From assembly GCA_034432435.1 (NCBI GenBank), contig DAOUBS010000163.1:1-7738 (forward strand): a DNA stretch of 7,738 bases. The letters run 5' to 3'. The notes beneath the pieces were generated by a model. It had not been told where the DNA came from and ran no database searches. It was given only the letters and a program-made list of their open reading frames with translations. The position numbers and the translations under genes were made by a program. Below are positions 4,326-7,738 of this stretch, piece by piece; position 1 is the first letter of the stretch, and every line of letters begins with the position of its first letter. Source of the DNA: JANWYT01 sp034432435 (lineage in GTDB: Bacteria; Chloroflexota; Anaerolineae; Aggregatilineales; Phototrophicaceae).

Positions 4326-6883
4326 TCTGTCAAGTTAGCTGAGCGCGGTGCTTGCTCCACCAACAAAGGCAGTTCAATCGTAAACGTCGTCCCAACCCCC
4401 ACCTGAGATTCAACCAAGACTCGGCCCGCGTGGCGCTCGACGCACTCTTTGACGATCGACAGGCCAACGCCCGTGCCAGTGATCTGTTGAGCATTCCCAG
4501 CGCGGTAGAACATGTCGAAGATTCGCTCTTGATCTTCGGCCGGAATGCCGATGCCTTCATCGCTCACTTTCAGCACAGTCTGTCGCTCATTCTGCTCGAG
4601 CCGTAATGTGATTCGGCTGCCTTCCGGCGAGAATTTGATCGCGTTCGACAGCAGGTTGAACAAGATACGCTGAATGAGCGTCTCATCGACCATCACCAAC
4701 TCATGCTGCCAATCCGCGTCAAGAACGAGACGATGCTTTTGGCCAATGGTCTGCTTAAGCTCATCAACTGTCACTTGGCACAAGGTTCTAAGGTTCGTTG
4801 CTTTTAGCTCAAGCTGCCCCTCGATGAGCACCCCCTTCACGATCTTGCTCAAGTCGTCCAACATGCGAGAGACAAAGGCAAGCTGCTTGTCGATGGTTTC
4901 GAACGCGGCGCTGCGCCGTTCCTCTGTCAGGCGTTCATAGTAGCGCGACAGCATGTCCTTCGACGTACTGATGACCGCTAGGGGGGTGCGAATGTCGTGC
5001 GAGATGGCACTGACCACGCGGCGGATCGTCTCGTTGAGGGCTTCCTCATGGCGCAGGTTGGCCCGCAAGCGATCTTGCTCTGCTTTGAGGGCAGCCTGAT
5101 TTTTCTCCGCGCTGATGTCTTGCACAACGCCGTAGTAGCCAATCACACGCTCACTGGACGAGTCGACGATGGGCAGCCGTGCGACGCGCACCCACACGTA
5201 GTGCCCGTCACGGTGCATCACTCGTTCCTCTGAGACGGTTTGCTCACCCGCGGCAGTGCGGCTTAGATCCGCTTTGACGCGTTCCGCATCGTCCAAGTGC
5301 GCGGTGATTGACATCCACGTCTGGGTGGCAGTTTCAAGCGGATACCCAGTGACGGCTTCGTAGTCGCCTTCTAACCACGTAACCGTTATGCTGCCGTCTG
5401 GGTTAAACACGCCTTCGAACGCAAAATCAGACACCATCCGTGTGAGCGTGCGGTAGCGCGCTTCGTTTTGGCGCAGCGCCTCTTGCGCTTTCACGCGCTC
5501 ATCGATGTTGCGGCTAACCGTAATGATCCCCATCAAAGCGCCGTCTAAGCCGCGTAGATAACGCACGTGGTTCTCCACCCAGAAGCTCGTGCCGCTCTTG
5601 TGCACCATTCGATAGGTGTACAGCGCCTCAGATCGCTTCTCAGCCATGTACTGCGCCTGCTCCGCTTGGATGCGCGGCAGGTCATCTGGGTGAATGAGCG
5701 CAGCCAGCTCAGACGGCGACATCGCCATGATCTCTTTAGCCGTGTAGCCGGTTTCGGAAGATGTGTCGTTTGAGTAGAGAACGCTGCCATCTGGCCCGTG
5801 CAAGATAATTGAATCCAGCGTGTTCTCAAAGATGAAACGATAGCGCTCCTCGCGCTCTGAGAGAAGCTGCTGGGTTTCAACCAGTTCGGTGATGTCAAAG
5901 CCGATGCACTGGATCTCGGTCACACGGTCATCTGCGCCTAACACACCCGTGAATTCCCACAAAGTGAAGAAGTGGCCGCCAGCTGGGCGACGCTTGCGCA
6001 GCACCACTTGATATGGCTTGCCGGGCAACGCGATGCACTTTTCAACTGTTACCAGCGCTGCGTCGTGGTCTTCCGGCACGATTGTGTCCATGCTGTTCAC
6101 GCCGATCAAGTCTTCGCCCAGCTCGGGATAAGCGATGCGAATCAGACGACGGAAGCGCTCGTTCACAAAAGTGAACTTGGCGTCCATGTCGGTACGAATG
6201 AGGTAAGCAGCATCTCCATTCACAATTGATTGCAGCAGCGCGTTAGCGCGGTGGAGCGCCTCGGTGGTGGTCATCAACTGCGTGATGTCAAACCCAACGC
6301 ACTGGATCTCAACAGGCACGTTTTGATCGTCAACGACTGCAACGAACTCCCAAAGTGTGTGGAAATAGCCGCCTTGCGGATTCGGCTTGCGCAAGATCAC
6401 TTGGAACGGCTTGCCGGGCTGGGCGATGCAGCGCATCACCGTTTCATGAGTGATGCCATGATCTTCTGGGACGATGGTCTCAAGGCTGTCAACGCCGATC
6501 AGCGAGTCTTCCCGTTGATACGCGCGCCGAATTAAATCCACAAAGTGATGGTTGACGAACGTGAAGCGTCCTTCCATGTCGGTGCGGGCTATATAAGCGG
6601 TGTCGCTTTCGAGGATCGACTTTAGGCGCGCGTTCGACTGGTACAAAGCAGTTTCAGCCTCTTTGCGCTCAGTTACGTTATAAATGTAGCTAAAGTAATA
6701 CGATGGAACGCCCTCACCATCGCGGATCAGCAAAGTGTAGTCGTCAACGTAGAGATATGTGCCGTTGGCATGACGCAGGCGATATTGCTGATAAAAACGG
6801 TCGATGCCGGCAGCTCGATAATCTTTCACCTCTTGCGTGACACGTTCTACGTCGTCGGGGTGCAACAACGAGCGGTAGGACAC
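4322..6883 (-). CDS. Multi-PAS sensor histidine kinase, main part (frameshifted from its N-terminus)
   Basis: This 853-residue frame opens with GTG in the middle of a PAS domain (about 1-75). Four more PAS domains follow, at about 84-203, 214-333, 346-465 and 477-595. Next come HisKA with phospho-acceptor H629 in SHDIRTPL, and a HATPase_c domain with N-box N743/N747, G1 DEGIGIP (775-781), F-box IFDMF (788-792) and G2 GTGVGLSI (803-810). All kinase motifs are complete. There is no membrane segment, so it should sense a cytoplasmic cue, passing phosphate to a response regulator. None is fused or adjacent, so it is an orphan kinase here. The GTG is unlikely to be a true start: it splits a domain and has only a GGA immediately next to it as a ribosome site. 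Ligands of the PAS domains cannot be read from sequence. Confidence 0.9.
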   Translation of the reverse strand: MSYRSLLHPDDVERVTQEVKDYRAAGIDRFYQQYRLRHANGTYLYVDDYTLLIRDGEGVPSYYFSYIYNVTERKEAETALYQSNARLKSILESDTAYIARTDMEGRFTFVNHHFVDLIRRAYQREDSLIGVDSLETIVPEDHGITHETVMRCIAQPGKPFQVILRKPNPQGGYFHTLWEFVAVVDDQNVPVEIQCVGFDITQLMTTTEALHRANALLQSIVNGDAAYLIRTDMDAKFTFVNERFRRLIRIAYPELGEDLIGVNSMDTIVPEDHDAALVTVEKCIALPGKPYQVVLRKRRPAGGHFFTLWEFTGVLGADDRVTEIQCIGFDITELVETQQLLSEREERYRFIFENTLDSIILHGPDGSVLYSNDTSSETGYTAKEIMAMSPSELAALIHPDDLPRIQAEQAQYMAEKRSEALYTYRMVHKSGTSFWVENHVRYLRGLDGALMGIITVSRNIDERVKAQEALRQNEARYRTLTRMVSDFAFEGVFNPDGSITVTWLEGDYEAVTGYPLETATQTWMSITAHLDDAERVKADLSRTAAGEQTVSEERVMHRDGHYVWVRVARLPIVDSSSERVIGYYGVVQDISAEKNQAALKAEQDRLRANLRHEEALNETIRRVVSAISHDIRTPLAVISTSKDMLSRYYERLTEERRSAAFETIDKQLAFVSRMLDDLSKIVKGVLIEGQLELKATNLRTLCQVTVDELKQTIGQKHRLVLDADWQHELVMVDETLIQRILFNLLSNAIKFSPEGSRITLRLEQNERQTVLKVSDEGIGIPAEDQERIFDMFYRAGNAQQITGTGVGLSIVKECVERHAGRVLVESQVGVGTTFTIELPLLVEQAPRSANLTD
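5885..6634 (-). repeat. Tandem duplication of one PAS domain inside the kinase
   Basis: Two neighbouring PAS domains (residues 84-203 and 214-333 of the main frame, 130 codons apart) are about 58% identical over about 119 positions by hand alignment. The other PAS domains do not resemble them at this level. Shared blocks include RTDM, FTFVN, TIVPEDH, PGKP, TLWEF and GFDIT. Each copy has two cysteines at equivalent positions (C152/C195 and C283/C326). DNA similarity is visible too, for example at 5890 and 6283 on the plus strand. This is an in-gene domain duplication, not a mobile repeat. Confidence 0.8.
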
Positions 6884-7539
6884 CTTCCGCTGACAATGTC
6901 CCGAGGGTCATAGCCGAACTGGTTGAACAGGTTCGCGCTGGCGTAGCGGATGGCCCACTGATTAGCATGTTCCCAGCGTAAGATCACCATCGGCCCGATG
7001 TTAATCAGGTCGAGCAGATCATGTTGAAGCGTTTTAAGCTGCTCATGATGAGCGCGCTCCAATTCAGCGGTGATGCCACGGCTCAGCAGCGCAGCGACCT
7101 CAGCAAGATCCGTCTGCTCTGTATCCGTCCACGTGCGCGGCTGCGTGTCTGCCACAGCCAACACGCCGACCACTTGATCATTACTCAGCCGCAGCGGGGC
7201 CGCCGCCCAGCTCGCAATGGTGAGTCCTTCAGGCGAGCGAATCGATTCCGCAGTGCCAACAGCTGTCACATCAGAGGCCGTGATTTTCGCTCGGTCGATC
7301 AGTCCTTGGTCAAGACCGCTGGACAAGCCGCGCTGCGCAAGGACGCGGCTGCTGTCGTCCGCAAAAAGCTCCACCCACGTCAGCGGCGCATTGATGAGCT
7401 TAACCGCCAAGCGCACGGCACGATCCCCATCTTCGACTAGTCCCCCAATCACATTTGACGGTAATCGCCCATTTGCATCATCTGAGTTCAGTGGGCTGCT
7501 AGACGGATAAATCAACTTATGAGCATCCCAGGTAATCAA
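6847..7539 (-). CDS. GAF domain plus start of PAS: N-terminal fragment of the sensor kinase
   Basis: This 230-residue frame holds a GAF domain (about 32-158, with the core strand VVGVLAVADTQ and the following TEQTDLAEVAALLSRG helix). A linking coiled helix follows, then the first half of a PAS domain (about 175-218, ending FGYDPRDIVSG). The last 12 residues, rich in Cys and Thr, are out-of-frame translation before TAG at 6847-6849. The start is a TTG at 7537-7539. An in-frame TAG lies nine bases upstream (7546-7548), so the protein cannot be longer, and AAAAGGG (7551-7557) gives a usable but long 11-nt spacing. A TTG at codon 9 is an alternative start. No signal peptide or membrane segment is present. 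Read alone, the fragment has no output domain; it makes sense only as the sensory N-terminus of the kinase. Confidence 0.8.
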   Translation of the reverse strand: MITWDAHKLIYPSSSPLNSDDANGRLPSNVIGGLVEDGDRAVRLAVKLINAPLTWVELFADDSSRVLAQRGLSSGLDQGLIDRAKITASDVTAVGTAESIRSPEGLTIASWAAAPLRLSNDQVVGVLAVADTQPRTWTDTEQTDLAEVAALLSRGITAELERAHHEQLKTLQHDLLDLINIGPMVILRWEHANQWAIRYASANLFNQFGYDPRDIVSGRCPTARCCTPTT

Positions 7540-7738
7540 TGAGTACTAAACCCTTTTGGAGTATTTTAAACATTTTTCAGAAATACGAGCACTCCAGTAT
7601 GTAAACAACCATCATCAAATTTGTCAGGAAAGTTATACACAGAAAGCAAGCAATGCATCTCTAAAAACTGTTTAGAAATAAAAAATATTACTTTATATTT
7701 AAGTCGAAATGGCACTATTTGTCAAATGAATTGAAAAT
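7540..7738 (-). promoter_or_regulatory. AT-rich leader of the kinase gene with a predicted promoter
   Basis: This region is strongly AT-rich, with stops in all frames of any length, and I see no gene. The best promoter for the kinase on the minus strand is a perfect TTGACA -35 (7720-7725), 17 nt from TTAAAT (7697-7702, 4 of 6). That leaves a leader of about 150 nt. A weaker alternative nearer the gene is CTGACA (7622-7627) with TTACAT (7599-7604). The 8-mer ATTTGTCA occurs at 7618-7625 and 7718-7725, covering both -35 candidates. A single TTATACACA (7633-7641, plus strand) matches the DnaA box consensus TTATNCACA. Confidence 0.4.

Larger units (their letters stand above)
4322..7539 (-). pseudogene. 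Frame-disrupted GAF/multi-PAS sensor histidine kinase locus
   Basis: The two reading frames 6847-7539 and 4322-6883 together make one sensor kinase gene with a one-base disruption. The first frame stops being PAS-like after residue 218 (GGA codon, 6886-6888), where the next PAS residues continue in the other frame from GTG at 6881-6883. Adding one base at 6884-6885 would give a single protein of about 1072 residues: GAF, five PAS, HisKA, HATPase. Everything on both sides is intact and all kinase motifs are kept, which fits a very recent mutation or a sequencing/assembly error better than an old pseudogene. No slippery heptamer is present, so programmed frameshifting is unlikely. Confidence 0.7.

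Noticed and set aside
5885..6634. Duplicated segment as a mobile or CRISPR-like repeat
   Set aside because: It is a protein domain duplication in frame with diverged DNA; no spacers, terminal repeats or transposase.
6881..6890. Programmed -1 ribosomal frameshift in the kinase
   Set aside because: The junction (GGA AGG) has no slippery heptamer, and no stimulatory hairpin was evident; a one-base deletion or read error explains it better.

Overview
The window looks like a chromosomal segment of a Chloroflexota bacterium, probably Anaerolineae-like. That is inferred from protein style and not proven: a lipoprotein with Ig-like, SH3b and CARDB modules joined by Pro/Ala-rich linkers, a large cytoplasmic multi-PAS histidine kinase, and a Gram-positive-type LexA box. 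Coding DNA is GC-rich. Both ends of the window and some gene leaders are strikingly AT-rich.

Layout, left to right. (1) 1-46 may hold the first 15 codons of a leftward gene that leaves the window, with AT-rich leader DNA behind it (47-242). (2) A strong hairpin terminator (243-291) closes a leftward pair: an M50B-like membrane metallopeptidase (674-1459) followed by a small DUF427 protein (316-600). (3) A 145-bp divergent gap separates that pair from a rightward lipoprotein gene (1605-2849). (4) radA, for DNA recombination and repair (2919-4325), follows with its own predicted promoter. A perfect GAAC-N4-GTTC box sits on the predicted transcription start. (5) radA runs into a convergent leftward sensor kinase locus (4322-7539), and the two stop codons overlap. 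The kinase reads as one GAF + five PAS + HisKA + HATPase protein, but a one-base frame disruption near 6884 splits it into two reading frames. (6) 7540-7738 is an AT-rich leader for the kinase with a predicted promoter and one DnaA-box-like match.

The genes do not form one obvious pathway: membrane proteolysis, an envelope-anchored protein, DNA repair and signal sensing lie side by side. I found no CRISPR array, tRNA, rRNA, integrase, transposase, toxin-antitoxin pair or defence cassette, and no convincing undescribed multi-gene system. The most useful leads are the possible SOS control of radA, the broken kinase frame, the terminator-less overlap of radA with the kinase, and a recent PAS-domain duplication.
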